64,000 bases of DNA from contig CAXFZM010000538.1 of the NCBI GenBank assembly GCA_964007475.1, positions 1-64,000 on the forward strand, written 5' to 3'. Source of the DNA: Hybos culiciformis (taxonomy: Eukaryota > Arthropoda > Insecta > Diptera > Hybotidae). Every line of letters starts with the position of its first letter. The stretch's first letter is position 1. The notes below the pieces were generated by a model that saw only the letters and a program-made list of their open reading frames with translations, ran no database searches and was not told where the DNA came from. Position numbers and translations under genes: made by a program. This document shows, piece by piece, positions 12,446 through 27,100 of this stretch.

Positions 12446-14198
12446 AAAAATGTTTATATAGAAATAAATTGTAATATTCTTTGCTTCAACAAAAAGAATA
12501 TGCATTTACACAATAACACAATGTTAAATTTTACTTCTGTGATGCAAACCTGAAAACAATAAAATATAATATTATATTAATACAGTATTGATATTATATT
12601 TACATGAAAAATTGAAAACTAATCTAAATTTATTCAAATACATTTTTCTGTTCAAAATATGTTAATTCTTTATTGATTCATTTCCTGAAGAGTTCTTTAC
12701 AATTAAAACACAAAAAATTTGATTTAAGCCTCTAATAAAAAATGTATATGCCCCATTGCTATATATAACTACTAAAGAAATAAATTGTATTCATTCCCTT
12801 GATTCCGAAAAATTTATTCATTTTAATTTTAACTAACTTATATTAAACATACATATTCAAAAACTTAGAGGCAAAAATATTTATAAAAAAAATTTTGAAA
12901 AAAGTTATAAAAAAAATATAAGCTCATTGCGTAAAATAGAGAATTCCAATTTACGGTATAAATTAATATGGAAACTCATGTTTACCAAAAAAAAAGCCAT
13001 TTTCATAAGAGAATTTATTTTCTTTCAATTTACTATAATTATTTCAAAAATAGCTTGATTAATTAAAGTACTTATCACTTACTGAAACCAAAGAATTTTT
13101 AAATATAATCATCATAAATTTCGTGTCTAAGTCACAGACACGGAATCCTCTTTTAAAAATTCATTAAAAAAAAGTTTTTCTTTTAAATACTTCAAGAAGT
13201 TATTATATAGGTATAGTATACCTATTATATGAACGATTAACGAAATTTTAAAAATATTGCGTATACTAGGATTTCAGAAAATAAATGGATTTTTTTTTTC
13301 TATTTCTTGTCAAATATTTTAGGGAAAATAAAAATATGTTTGAATTTGAATTAACAAAATTCTGAAAAGCTATTAAAATGAAATAAAATTGGTTATAAAT
13401 TAATTTTTAGAACTTTTACATTCTTTTTTACCCAAAATAATATTCTATTAATTTAACGTTGATATTTTTATGAATATATAAATACATTTATTTTTTTAAT
13501 TTTTAAATTGCATTGTGAATTTTCTATAATTTTTTTTTTCCTTATTTTCCCTATATAAGACCCTTTTTAATTTATACGGAAAAAAACTTAACTTTATTTA
13601 AAAATATAAATTTTATTATTGATAAATAAAATGGATCCTAAAAAATATTCAAGTATTTAAAAAAAAGATAATTATTATGGAATGTTAGAACCCAAAAATT
13701 AGCAAAATCACTAATTCATAAATGTGCTCTAAGCTTATATATTTGTTTCGTATACTGATTGTGAAAAAAAAAAAACAGTTTATTAAGGATAATCAGTGAA
13801 AAGTAAAAAAAATGCCATGGTTTCGTGTATTTAACATTGTATTTTAAGGTTGGTTCTTAATTAAAATTTAGTAGTCGTTTAAAGATATGTACATGCATTA
13901 TTTTGATTAAACTTTAATACGTGCAACAAAAGTGATAAAAATGCGACTCAATTTATATAGAAATATTTAAATATATATAATTTTATAAACACTTATAAAT
14001 TTGTTTTTTATGTTAAAAAAAATAACCAAAAAGAAGGGCCCAAATCCTGTAAAACATAACTATCTGTTTTAAAACTACCTATCTAACATAAGAAAACTTT
14101 TGCGGGTCGTACCATTCAAATGTAGGCTTAGTTCCAAATCGTCTTGGATCTGAGCATTTTGGGACCGCCTCTACTACCCTTTACTGAGTTTAACCCAA
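12446..14198. other. AT-rich intergenic DNA
   Basis: No gene recognised. A short perfect hairpin, GTGTCT-AAGTC-AGACAC in type, lies near 13,120-13,142. Confidence 0.55.
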
Positions 14199-14480
14199 AT
14201 TATAATATTAAGTGTTTATAACAAATAACTATAATTAAATTATTATAAATTATAGTTATTATATTATTATATTATTCTATTAATATATTATAATATCATA
14301 TTATTACATTAATATATTATTCTACGAAATTAATATGTTAAATTATTATTTTATTTTTATATTATTAAATTTTATGTTATTATATTAAATTCTATATTTT
14401 TATATTATTATATTATTCGATAATTATTATCATATTATAAAATTACCATGTTACTATATTATTATATTATCTCTCTATTG
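14199..14480. repeat. TATTAT/AATATAT low-complexity tract
   Basis: Almost pure A/T built from degenerate TATTATATTATT and ATTAATATATTA words. It is a simple-sequence tract with no coding content. Confidence 0.8.
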
Positions 14481-16114
14481 TATCCGTATTTAATTGAGTG
14501 TTATTTTCTTTTTGAACACGATATTTAGTTTGCCAGCCTGAGCCGAAATTGATTGGGTATAATTTCTTAAAAAATTATATAAAGCAAATCATGTTCCTTT
14601 GTACTTCCTATATCTGATGTTGCAATTTAAAAATTTTACTTTAAACAACAGCAAATGGCTATTGAAAAAAATTAGAACTTTATTAAAAATTACTACATAT
14701 ATATTCGAGTTACTTCAAAAATGCTTATTTTAATAAAATATAGAATTTATTTTTAATTTCATTTTTTTTTTCCTTTGTCATAACGAAACGTCATGTTAGT
14801 GCAATATTGCAATCTAACAAATAACTAAAAACAAAAGAGTCCTTAGCACATTTCGTATTTTTATTTTTGTCTGCGTTTATTCCTAGAAAATTCTGAAGGA
14901 TATTTAAAAAGAAAAAGAAAAAAGCTTTTAATATTCATACTGTTGTTGTAAATTAAGAATAATCTTTATGATTTTCTTTGTCTTTTAAAAAGTTTATCGG
15001 ATAATACAAAACAATAAATATGTTTTTATAAAACAAAGAATTTTAACACCCGCTGTTTCAGATATTTTAAAAATTTCAAAACAAAAAGAAATTAATTTCG
15101 TATTTTATGATTTTCTATGTTATGAAGCTTATAATAATAAAATAAAAATAGAATTCGCATATAAAGTTATAGATATGCAAGTAATATACTATTCTTTCTT
15201 GTACTTTCTATAATACAGATAATATTTATATAGTCTATGTATTAAAGTTTATACACAATTGGTAATTTCTTTTAACATTAGTAGATATAGTCAGGATTAC
15301 CTTTTTTATTTTTAATTAAACTTTTTCTAATTAAAAATGGTTAAAAATATATCTATATTAAACATTTTTTTTTTTTTTCAGAAATATTATGTTAAGGAAA
15401 AATTATTTTAAAAAAATATAATACTTTTTTTTAATTTATATACTCTTATTTTTCACTATATCCGTTTACCAATAGGTATTAAGAAATTAACCTTATTATT
15501 TGAATTTTTCCAACAAAAAAAAATTCTTTAATAATAATATAATGATACCTTCTATTAACGAAAAACAGTTTTTTTTCTGGAAATCAGATTAAAATGTAAG
15601 CTTAGTTAGAAAATGAATTTTATGGGAAAACATTTATAACAATTCAATACGAATTCGATAAGTCAAATCCATTTTATCTACATTAATGGATGTAAAAATT
15701 ATTTGACCGTAATTCTTTGTATACGCCTAAACCAAAAATAATTTTCACTAATTTTCAAATAAATATCTTTATGAACCATCATTAGTTGAGCAAAAAATAT
15801 AATTATAATGCAGTAAAGTCTTAGTTCTTAGGTTAAAAAATTAAAAAATTCTTTAACAATTTTAGACTTTCGAGTATAAAAACTTCGACCATATAAAAAA
15901 GGTACCAGAACTATTTCATTTTAATTTAATTTAACTGAAACGATTATGAAATTTTATTTATAATATTCTCAAAAATATATTTCATAATTAATTTTTTTTA
16001 AATTTGATATTTTTAACTTTCTTGTTTAGTTTATCCATCAATAGCATTATAACATATGAATGAAGTTTAATATCGATAATGATTACTTTTTTATTGTGCA
16101 AATAATCATAATAA
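14481..16114. other. AT-rich intergenic DNA
   Basis: No gene or element recognised up to the left end of the GC-rich palindrome. Confidence 0.55.
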
Positions 16115-16991
16115 TGGCAAGAAAAAATGGGTCCGCGCAATAACTCATCGGTACTTAACTCATCGGTCGATTTTGGATAAGTTATATCCATTTTAACTCA
16201 TCCGAAAATTGGCCGATGAGTTATATCCTTTGGAATGACATAACTCATCCACCTCAATGCTTATTTGTGACAAACACTACGGTACTTATTCCTTGGCCGA
16301 TGATTGGCCCCATTTTTGTGTTAGCAGTAGAGGGAGTGTCCCAGAACGAGAAAAGTGGGCGGAGGGTGAGGGCTGCGGCCGGGCGGACTGGTGGTTGGTC
16401 AGTGGGATTTGCGGCTGGCGCCACAAATCCCACTGACTAACCAACAGTCCGCCCGCCCGCAACCCGCAGCCCTCACCCTCCGCCCTTTTCTCGCGTTCTG
16501 GGACACTCCCAATACTGCTAACACAAAAATGGGGCCAATCAGGTCGGTAAATGTAATGTATTTATCTTGTCGGCCAATGAGTATTGGGAGTGTCCCAGAA
16601 CGCGAGAAAGGGGCGGAGGGTGAGGGCTGCGGGCTCCGGGCGGGCGGACTGTTGGTTGGTCAGTGGGATTTGTAGCGCCAGACGCAAATCCCACTGACCA
16701 ACCACCAGTCCGCCCGGCCGCAGCCCTCACCCTCCGCCCACTTTTCTCGTTCTGGGACACGCCCTCTACTGCTAACACAAAAATGGGACCAATCATCGGC
16801 CAAGGAATAAGTACCGTAGTGTTTGTCACAAATAAGCATTGAGGTGGATGAGTTATGTCATTCCAAAGAATATAACTCATCGGCCAATTTTCGGATGAGT
16901 TAAAATGGATATAACTTATCCAAAATCGACCGATGAGTTAAGTACCGATGAGTTATTGCACTTCGCCGAAAAAATGTATACTTTCTTGCCA
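16115..16991. mobile_element. Nested GC-rich foldback element
   Basis: An 877-bp near-palindrome. The outer arms (about 16,115-16,345 and 16,745-16,991) are inverted copies beginning TGGCAAG/CTTGCCA. Each holds about five copies of a TAACTCATCGG-type word. The middle contains four copies, in alternating orientation, of a ~100-bp very GC-rich module (GGGCGGAGGGTGAGGGCTGC, then CAGTGGGATTTG). These lie at about 16,318-16,420 (+), 16,421-16,527 (-), 16,581-16,675 (+) and 16,683-16,784 (-), so a pair of hairpins sits inside a larger hairpin. The third copy lacks the TGTTAGCA start. No target duplication is visible and no transposase is encoded. I read it as a non-autonomous foldback element. Confidence 0.75.
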
Positions 16992-19499
16992 ACTGAAAAA
17001 AATATTAATAATATTTTGTAATACCAGAAAAAAAAAAGTAGTTGTAAGTTAGTTGCCAAAAAAAAAACTTATAACAAAATATTTTTTATCTTATATTGTT
17101 GCCCATTCTTTTGATCATAAACTTAACGATAAACTTCATTACACTATTTTTTTTGTATAACGAGAAAATTCATTTAACGATGACCAATTTTTTTTTTTTT
17201 TAGTTTGCAATAAATCATTCTATTGTTGAATTTCTCTATATACTTATTATTGGAAGTATAATGTATTATCATTTAATTTCCATAATGAAACATTAAGACT
17301 GATTATTGAGATTGATTTATGGGACAAAAAAAATCTTAATAGTTTAATGGACAAAACTTATACCCTTAAGATTCAAACAGAAGCAAAGGAAACTTAACTA
17401 AATATTTTGTGTAAGAAAAAAAGAAGAAAATTGATTTGCAATTAAATAATAAATTTTATTAACCAAAATTACTTAATATTGTAATTTCTTCTATTTTTCG
17501 AAGAGAAAAATTTACACATAAAGGTCAGAAACTAGATATAATTTTGACTTTTAACTTCTATTTCATGCTCCTAAGTACTGTGAAAATTTTCCTTCGGCGA
17601 CAATGGACCTTTATAATTTTATTATATTACATATTACTAAATATGTTGTATATTTTATTTTAACTTCGTAGGTTATGAAACCATAATATATTTCATTCAA
17701 TTTAACTTTTTTTTCTATACAAGAAACCCACGTCAGACACTTACATCATGTTATAGTAGATTACATAAACGTACATATAAGATTTATAATAATGAAAATC
17801 CCGATTATGAATGTTTGAATTGACACACAAATCACAAAGAGTTCAAGAATTTAATCATTGTTCTTGATTAAATGTTTTTATTATTTTTATTTTTTTCTTA
17901 TAAATTGCAAATTCAAATAAGGATAGTTTTAATCAAAATTTTCTATAATAGACATATGAACAACCAAAAAAAGAAAAAAAAATGAATAATTGAAATTTTT
18001 ATTCCATGACCTCATTAAAGTTTCTTTTAATCATTTTTGTTGTCTAGGGTTATGAACTTATTATTCACAGCAACCTAATAATAAAAATTATAATATAGAC
18101 TTATTATAAGAACATTTATCGATTCTTACGAGATCAAAGAAAAAAACTTTCAATAAATACATTTTTTTAATTAAAAATTGAATTGATATTCTCTGAAGAA
18201 AAACTTAATTGCATGTATTGAAATAATATGCTTATTTTTTTTCTCTAGGGTTTTCCATCATCCTAATAATATTATATATATTTATGTTCAATGTTCCATA
18301 TAATGATTTTATGTAATAAGGCAAATTAATTTTTTCAGATTTATCGTACACCTACATTTACAAATTTCACTAAAGTATTTAATTTACTGCATAAAAACTA
18401 CCTATATAATTACAATTCGAGAATTTTACATTAAAAATAAATGACTAATTAAGGTTTTTCAAGTTATGTTTCTATTGATTTTATAAAATTATTGCAATAT
18501 CTGTAAGAGTTATTAAAACTGTCATAATTAACTCTCTATTGATCAATTAATTATGACAAAATCAATTAATTATGACAGAATTAATTTGGCTGTGGAGACT
18601 GTTATTTATTATCCTATACTGTTTAAATTTCTTTTGCCAAGGTTAAAACGCAATTTTTTTAATGCAATTGTAATGATCATAACTGCTCTATTATTTTGGT
18701 ATTCACTATACTAAATGAAATACACAATATGGCATCAGTAATGTTTGAATTGTTACAATATAATTCTACTCTTAATCCTGTACAAACTTCTTCATGTTTT
18801 TAACATTTTTCTTTTTTATTTTCAAAGTATTTCCTTTTCTTTTATAAAACTGAATTTCAGTTTCAAATTAAATTAAATTCAAATTAAAAAATAAATAATA
18901 ATAATTTTCTTCTTTATCTGTAACAAAGTTTCCACATAATAATAACTTTCTTTAACATCACTATCATGCAATCACAAAATATCAAATATCTTTTTATTAA
19001 AATGTTCTTGACATTCTTTTTTTCTGTATCTTAAAAAACAAAAGAAAATAATACTTTTCTCAAAGAATTATATAAACATTTTGAAATTCAACACCATCGC
19101 GGTTTATAATGTGTCATAGAAAATACACATTTCACAATTCAGTAATCTTTACATAATTTCAAGTAAAGTTATCTCAAATATTATAAACAAGCAATGGATA
19201 AGTTTCTTGTATGAATATCACACCAAAATTTCAACACACCAAAATTTTATAAAGTGATATCCCAAAATCTTGGTTGCGATTTCTTATTCTCAAATATTGT
19301 TAATTCTCAACGTTCGTAGATAATATTTTTCGTATTATTTATTATTGTTTATATTTTGTTACAGTTATTATTTCATTCTATTTTTGCAAGACAGGATTTC
19401 ACGCATTAAAATGAATATGAAACCATTAAATCGTTTACAAAATGTAATTTTAGGTTTTAATTTTCACAATTTTTAAATTTTTCCAAAACAATATACATA
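16992..19499. other. AT-rich intergenic DNA
   Basis: No gene recognised. A short direct/inverted cluster of TCAATTAATTATGACA lies near 18,535-18,585. Confidence 0.55.
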
Positions 19500-19899
19500 T
19501 AGGGGAGAGGGCTGGGTTGTGGGTCGGGCTGTGTTGGGGATCAGCTAATTTTTTCTTTCATGCAAAGTAAAAATTGCGGTTTTAACTACTGTCAAATTTT
19601 TGTTTCGACCCAAGGTAGTTTTTAAGCAAACACCGAAGTGAATGAACGTATTGCTTATACAAGCTGCATAATCCATGTGTAAAAATCGATTAAAAAAAGT
19701 GATTTTAAAATTTTTTCAAAGTTCGATTTTGTTGTGTAAATGAATCGTTAAAGCTGAATTGAATGCATTAACATTTAGTTTAAACCTTATATTTTTCAAA
19801 TAGGTATGGCATTGTGATGATATACGAGTTGAAAATTTTTTTTTTCGTCGTCTGTCAAAATGACGTCATATGGTTAGGTTGTGGGTCAGCGATTGGCTG

Positions 19900-20755
19900 C
19901 AGAGCCGTAACTAGGGTATGGAGAACATGGCCCCGGCCATAGGCGCCTGAGTAAAAAGGCGCTCACTCATTTCACATTTTTCGAATTTTAAACAGTTTTT
20001 ATTTAGAAAACATGATTTATTACAGCTTTATACAAAATTTCAAAATTCAAAGTTCACGTAATTTTCTTCAAAATTAATTTTTGTTAATTTGCTAAATTAT
20101 TTGAAAATAATTCGAATTTTTGTCGGGTGAAAAGTTAATGTCTAGAATATCCATGATGGAATTAAATAAATCAGTGAAAGATCTTTGTTCGGAGTATTCA
20201 GAACTGGATTCCGGTGAGATGCTGAATGAAATCGAATGCTTTAAATTTCAAAGTGCGCAACTGTTTAAAAATTTAAACTCTTTACATCATTTTGAAATTT
20301 TAAGGAAATTGTTGCACTTGATTTCGAAATTTTTATGTTTCTTTACGAATTTTACTAACACTTCTAGTAACTGTGGCTGGCTAGCGGGGAGAGAAGTTTT
20401 AGCAAACTTAAGCTCATTAAAAATTACGTGCCTTCAACATGAAACAAGATCCCTAAAGTGCGGATGAGCAATATTGTCAATCGAAATAATCAACGTATTT
20501 CCAAACATTAAAGCAAGAAAAATTAAATTAAAAAAATTTCTAAGTGTTGAATTTGTTGAAATTATTGCATTTGTTAAAAATCAGCAAAAGTATTAATTTC
20601 AAATTGAATAGTTATGTTGAATTTATGTTATCTTTTTTCCGTATAAAATAGATCAAGATTAAATTTTGGAAGTTAATTTTTTGTAAGATAGTTGAGATAG
20701 TAGGCGCCATTTTAAATGTTTGCCATAGGCGCCGCAAACTCTAGATACGGCTCTG
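19900..20755. mobile_element. Non-autonomous hAT (ZMYM-like) with 8-bp target duplication
   Basis: The termini are CAGAGCCGTAACTAG on the left and CTAGATACGGCTCTG on the right, matching the hAT pattern CAGNGCCGTA-CTAG. They are flanked by a perfect 8-bp duplication, ATTGGCTG (19,892-19,899 and 20,756-20,763). Subterminal GGCCATAGGCGCC and GCCATAGGCGCCGC words pair as inverted motifs. The insertion sits inside the TA-flanked MITE, so it is the younger of the two. It carries a scrap of transposase. Confidence 0.92.
20120..20600 (+). pseudogene. hAT transposase C-terminal fragment
   Basis: The reading frame 20,120-20,467 encodes SLHHFEILRKLLHLISKFLC, then FTNTSSNCGWLAGREVLANL, SSLKITCLQHETRSLKCG, and a stop. 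Read-through continues as AILSIEIINVFPNIKARKIK. This is a mutated copy of the ZMYM-type hAT C-terminus, which normally reads like SGERSFSKLKLIKNYLRSTM and then LAILSIE. The SGERSFS motif has decayed, and the stop at 20,465 breaks the frame. No DDE core remains. Confidence 0.72.
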
Positions 20756-21115
20756 ATTGGCTGGGTCGTGGGTCACCATTTTTTTCCACTGTGTGGCATA
20801 AACAGCGTTTGTAGGTGTCAAATATCGTAAGTTTTGTCAGTGTAAAGTATTTTATCTGATTTGACCAGTGTTTTAATGCATGTTTTTCTATTGTGAGTCA
20901 TGTCTCTACAAAAAAAGACAACTAAATCACAAAAAATCAACTTTTTTCAATTGATGATGATAATTGAAAATTGTCACTTTTTGAAATGATTTTTGCCATT
21001 GAAGGCTTCTAAAATTAATAAAAATTAAAATTTTCGATATTTATCGAGGTTTTACTTCATATTTTTTCATTTTAATGAGGTTTTCTAGGTGACCCACAAC
21101 CCAGCCACTCCCTTA

Positions 21116-24100
21116 TATATAACAATATGCATATTTTTAAACATTTGTCATATTCAAGAACAGATTTTTCTAACTGGCTTTCTTCGGCGCTGTATTCAAA
21201 TTCGTTTATTTAATAATAAGTTAACTGCTTCTTGATAGAAAACTATAACAGAAGAAACCACGAAAAATCTTAATGATATTTAAAGAATTTATTTTAACCA
21301 ATTTTTTTAAGCTGAAAGATTATAATTAATTATATTAACTGAAAAACAAAAACTTTAATTATTCTTATGGCTATTAAAGAAATATACTTTATAGCTTAAT
21401 ATTCAGAAATTACTCAGATTTAATAGAGTTAAAGTATCGTGAATGACTGGGAAATTCAGATTTGTCTGATGAAAAATTACTTGGTGATTTATTCAATACA
21501 TGGGAGCATGTTAAATAAATGTATAATTTATATTAATAGAATTAAACTAATGCAAAAATCAAAAAAAAATTTAAATTAAAAATATTTAAATTTGAAATAT
21601 ATTTGTTATAAAAAAAAAAAAATTTATTTTTGGTAAAACATGTTTGTGGGGACTCCAATTTTACATAAACATAAAATTCAAATTGAGTGAATCAAAAATG
21701 CAGAAAATATTGTTAATCTCAAAACTTTTATAAAACTTCATTATAATTTTATTCTATGTTCTGTGAATTTAATTAAAATAGCATAAGAACTAATTTGAAT
21801 TTTATATAAAAGAAAATTTTTGTTTTAAGTAAAACACAACACATTGAAAACAATTTTGGTTTCTTTATTAAGTGACATTTGGTAAAAATTTAAGAAGTAA
21901 AAGTTTTTGTAAAATTATCTATTAATTTAATTTTCTTTTCATTATCTTCAATTGAGGTCAGTTTGAACAAATTGGGGAAAAATTGAGTTCTTCTGATGCG
22001 ACTGAATTTTCATATTAAAAGTTTTAGCTTGTGCGGTAAATTGTGCAAATGCTTTTACATTCCCTTCATTGTCTACAAAGCGATTTTCAAAATTGTAGCA
22101 CCATCAACTAGAAAAAATATGATTCCTAGGAGTCTACGAGATAATATATTCATCGTACATTTTAAAAAAATTGTTGTTAACAAATAAATTAATAATTTTT
22201 CTACTTCATACTAAAAACTTTTTTCTTGCAACACAGTGTTTTCTACTTAAAAAATTCAATTATAAAAAAAAAACAAATTTTTCAACGGGAAACATATAAC
22301 GTGGATCCCAAACATCAAACACCAAAATCCAGACTCCAACCCTGATCAAACAACAAACCAGAAATGTTTAAATTTAATAAAATTATGTACCTATCTTAAA
22401 AAATACTTTACATTTATTTAATAAAAAAATTATTATTCTTATATACTGCAAATGGAAAATTACTTATAATTATCCTTATACTTTGTAGCCTTGATTTATA
22501 AATTTTCCTAAAAATAAAGTCATAAAATTAAATTAACGTCTCACTTAATGAATTCATTTTCTTTTTTTTAATACATTAACAACAATTTTATTTCATAAAT
22601 AAATCTTGAAACGAAAAATCATTTTTGAAAATAAATTTTTTTTTAAATTTTCAGACCATTTATTTCTTGATAAATAATAATAGAATTCCTTTTAATTTTG
22701 ATGTTGACGAAAATATTTTATAGAGAATATTGTGTATCCATATAGAATAAAGTTGTGCTTGAATAAGTTTAAATAAGTTTTAGAAAAAATAAAACAAAAC
22801 AAAACATAAAAACATATATGTATAAAGACACAGTGCCGTTTATGTGTGCTTTGATTTCCTAAGAGACATAGATGTTTCATAATCCTAGAAATTATTTTTC
22901 TGACTTTTTTTTTATTATTTTCATTAAATCATTTTCAAGAGTATACTTTTATATTTTTTAAAAAGGACAAAAAAAATTTTTTTTAATTACATTTTAGTAC
23001 ATAATTTAATTGATCATATATTGTTTAAGATATATTTTGATTTATACTGCCAATAATACTTGAAATCTGTCAACTTCAATTAAAAAAAACTTATAAAAAT
23101 AATTATTAAAAAATTGATTTCCAAAAAACAGAGAATAAATAAAATTAAAATTAACAAAAAAAAAAATGAATAAAAAAAAAATAAGAGATTAGTTTAGTTC
23201 AATTCAGTGTACTTAAGGCGTTAGTTCCAGAAGCGGCCTAATCTCTAACATTTTTATAATCACAATTTCTGTTTATGTATTGCATTTTAATTGTGAAATA
23301 ATTATTTTTTATATAATTTCTTTAATTAAAATATTTTGTTCCTTTTTAAAGGTAACTTTGTTTTACATTTGGAATTCAGGTAACCTACTCTAGATTTTAA
23401 AATGGAAAAGACTAAGATATTTGAAGTTAAAAGTTTGACCTAGCAATAAAGATATAAATGAATAAATAAATAAATCAGAACATAATAGTAATTAATTATA
23501 ATTTTTCTTAAATGAAGAAATAAGTATTTAGTGTTCTCTTTTTAATTTTTGTTTATGTAAATTATTGATTGACGCTTTTATGCTTATTTTTGATTCACAA
23601 TAGATACTTAAATAATATCTTAAATGTAACAAAGCATTAAAAAGAGCCAATCAATATATTGAGTAATACTACGTCCTACGTGCAATGTTTATTTTTATAT
23701 AAATTTCACAATTGGAAACTGTTTTTTTTAAAATAAATTATGTTTCATAAAGAAAGTACCATATAAGACTTTTTTTTCCTATAACGAAAAAATAAGAATA
23801 ATTAAGTACATTTTTAATGAATTTCAACAAAAGTATTTTATATTTGAATTTTACGTATAAGTTTTATTGAAATCTCTATTATCTTGGGATTTCTATGGAA
23901 ATAATTCTATAAGTTTTCAGAAAACTGGAAAAATATTTAGATTTTTCTAATTTAATGCACTCAACACAGTTAATTTTGACAGCTGGTTTCATGATTTTTT
24001 TATATAATAATTCAATTATAAATAGGAGTTTTTTTACTTTAAATTTTCACTCAAATCTAAATTTTTGTAGTTAGAAAACCGAAATTGTAATTAAGGAAGT

Positions 24101-27100
24101 TGATAGATAGTCTTGCAGATAGATAGATTACATAATTAATTATCTGCAGTACCTTAATTATACATAGCAAATAAAAATTTTACTTGGAAAATGTTGCTGA
24201 AGATGTTTCTACACTTTCTTACGTTTTCTAAAAAAAAAATTATTTTTTTTTTTTTTTTTTTGAGATAAATAAACATATTTCCGCAAAGCATTTTCTTCAA
24301 GCTTTTTTTTTATTAAATAATATTTTCTTTGAATCTAATTAAAATTTCTCTTCTGAAGATATAAAATAAAATTTTTGTTAAGTTTAATACTTACAGTACT
24401 TTTACGAAGAAATGAGAAAACATGTTAATGCGAACATTTTCCAAATATTACCTTCAACGTAATTATTTTTCTTTCACATTGAGAAAGCTTAGGGCCATAT
24501 GTTTAAAAAATTTATTATGATAATGAAGTTTAGAACAAAATTATTCATGTTAACTTTATATTTGTGTACAAACACTGCTCTTATATAAGTATAGTATGAA
24601 TGAATATGTTGTTAAAGTAATAAAATATACACATATTTGAAAATAGGAATTAAATTTATTTAGATCAAATTAACAAGAATTTCGATTTACGATGATGAAC
24701 TTGTCCAGGTATAACATATAGTTTGCTTTAAATGTTCTTTCCGAAAATGAAAATATTTTTAATAGATTTCGACTTACTGGTAATAAATTGAAGTTAGATG
24801 ATAACAAACTTTTCTAAGTAAATGCTTAACATATGATATTATTCTGGGATTTTCCGGATAATAGGACAGCGTATATCTTACGACAAAATTCGACACTTTT
24901 TCATTGTGAAATCTGTAAAATTCCATGAAAATATTTTTAAAAAAAATATAATTATTTGAATAAAAGAATATGTCAGAAAAACAACATTTACACAACAAAT
25001 GAATAAAAAAAAATTCGAAGTAAAATATTTTCATAAGAATTGACATAGAATTCTCATCCACATGAAAACATATTAACGAATTTCCAATATGTAAAAATTT
25101 TCAGCACCCTTTTTTATTGTTAATGTCTCCTTATTTCTATTTAATTAAGAAAAATAAAATATAATAAAACTAAACTTCGCTTTACACTTTGTTTTCAAAT
25201 GTGCAAAATTTACGTCAAATATAAAAGAAATAAAACTTTTAAGGAAGAGAAAATTTTATTTTCATTTAGTTTAATTTTATTCAAGAAATTTTTATTTCCT
25301 TAATTTTTATAAGGATTTTAAAATTTTGTACAATATTTAAATGTATAATAATAAAATTTTTATTGCCTTTCTGGATGAGGCAATAAAGTATACGGAAACA
25401 ATAAGAACAGAATAAACTTATTATCAGAAGAAGTATTACTTTGAAAATACCAAGTATACGAATAAAACTAGATATTATAAAGGTATTCAAAAAAGGATGC
25501 TCATTCATACAATATATAATTTTAATTTTAAATGGAAAAAGAAATATTTCGGTAAATGCAGTTGACAGGATTTATAATTTATGTTAATGATAAAAATGTT
25601 TTAAATATTATTTTGCCAACATCTATTTATTCCTGAAACTAACAGATTTAGTAAATTTTAAGTTACAAAATGTTAAAAAAAAACGGCTTTTACAGTCTTT
25701 AACTAATTTTATAATGCCCAGACAATAATTTTACTATAAAGTTCCTCTGATGTCGCCCTCTAAAATTATATCGCCCTATATATGTATTAAATAAATATTT
25801 GACACATTTAAGGGTTAAAAAATCTTATGTCAACGGTATAATATCATATCAATATTTTCGTGAATAAATATTTATAAGTTTCCTTCCTTTTTTCGTTCAA
25901 AATTTTTTCCAATATTTATTTAATAATATAATTTTTCTTGGAATTAGGTTTCCCTTTAGAAAATTGAAATAAAAAATATTTTTGTGCACACTATGTGGGT
26001 ATATTGAGTTATGCTTTCATTCTGTTTCTGTAACACATATTATTTATTTAATTCAAATAAACACTATAATTTTTGATATGGTACTTTCTTTGCAATATTT
26101 GATGTTATTTATGAAAGGTTTCTAACTATTAAAATTTAAATGAAAATTGTTTAAAATGTTTATTTATGTTGGTTGTAAAAAAAAAATATTAGAAATTATT
26201 TCCCATAAGTATGAAATATATGATATTGAAATTTCATTTTTAAAAGTGCATATTTTGAATAAAATTTAGTTTTTGAGTTTTATTTAATGTTTATAATTAT
26301 AAATAGGTAAAGGGTAAAAGAATTTCCTACACATTTAATTTAAACAACATTTCTAAAAATTTAAAATAGAAAAAAAGCACTAAAATTTTATTTGTCATAA
26401 AGAATGTTAATTGGTTTTTCAAATTTATAATTAATTTCCCCTGTAGTTTATCGCGTAAAGGAATTTAATATTTTCACGATATTTTTCTGAAAATTATTAA
26501 GCATATTTGAGTTATGAGGAAGGAAAATATTTCATGCTCTTACATGTGTATGTGGAAATAGTTGCAAATTTATAAAAGAAAAAAAAAATAAGTGAAATTT
26601 TTGATTCAGGCAAATAAAGAAAATTTTGCATCGCTTGAAGTATTCTTCCAATTATACTTTTGCAGAGTAAATTATATCGTTGTCATCGTAGTCAAGCAAA
26701 AAATTTTGATGATGAACCAAGCAAATCAATATTAGTATCCTTAATTTTCTTTTAATTTTAGGTCTTCAAATAAAAATTTATCAAGTTTCTCATTAAATTA
26801 AAAAAAATTTCAAAGCCAAAATTATTTTACAAATCCTAAATAAGAAGCCATCTTGTAGCGAATTATATTGGGCCAATTTAAAATCTTTGTAAAATAATTT
26901 TTGTTTTGTATTCCTAACTATTGCACTAATATACGATAATAATTAACTTCTGATTTAAATAATTCTATACCATTCGGATACAGAATGTCTAGATTTAAAT
27001 GATTCAGTAAGAACTCATAGTCCAATGCAAAAGATTTGAGATTTTTTGATTTCGTGAATCCAAAATCGACTGAATTGTTTAAAATGTTGTTGAACCAAAT

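Larger units (their letters stand above)
19502..21113. mobile_element. TA-flanked MITE, split by a hAT insertion
   Basis: The left end reads GGGGAGAGGGCTGGGTTGTG and the right end, read inward, AAGGGAGTGGCTGGGTTGTG. Both run into GGGTC, giving a ~24-bp inverted repeat. TA stands at both edges (19,500-19,501 and 21,114-21,115), as expected for a Tc1/mariner-type TA target. The GGTTGTGGGTCA motif recurs inside, next to the hAT insertion. Without the 856-bp hAT and its duplication the element would be about 750 bp. It has no coding sequence of its own. Confidence 0.7.

Noticed and set aside
16216..16880. Three open frames in the GC-rich palindrome, two nearly identical in opposite directions
   Set aside because: They are the two arms of an inverted repeat. 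The proteins have no recognisable domain, and GC-richness alone removes stops.
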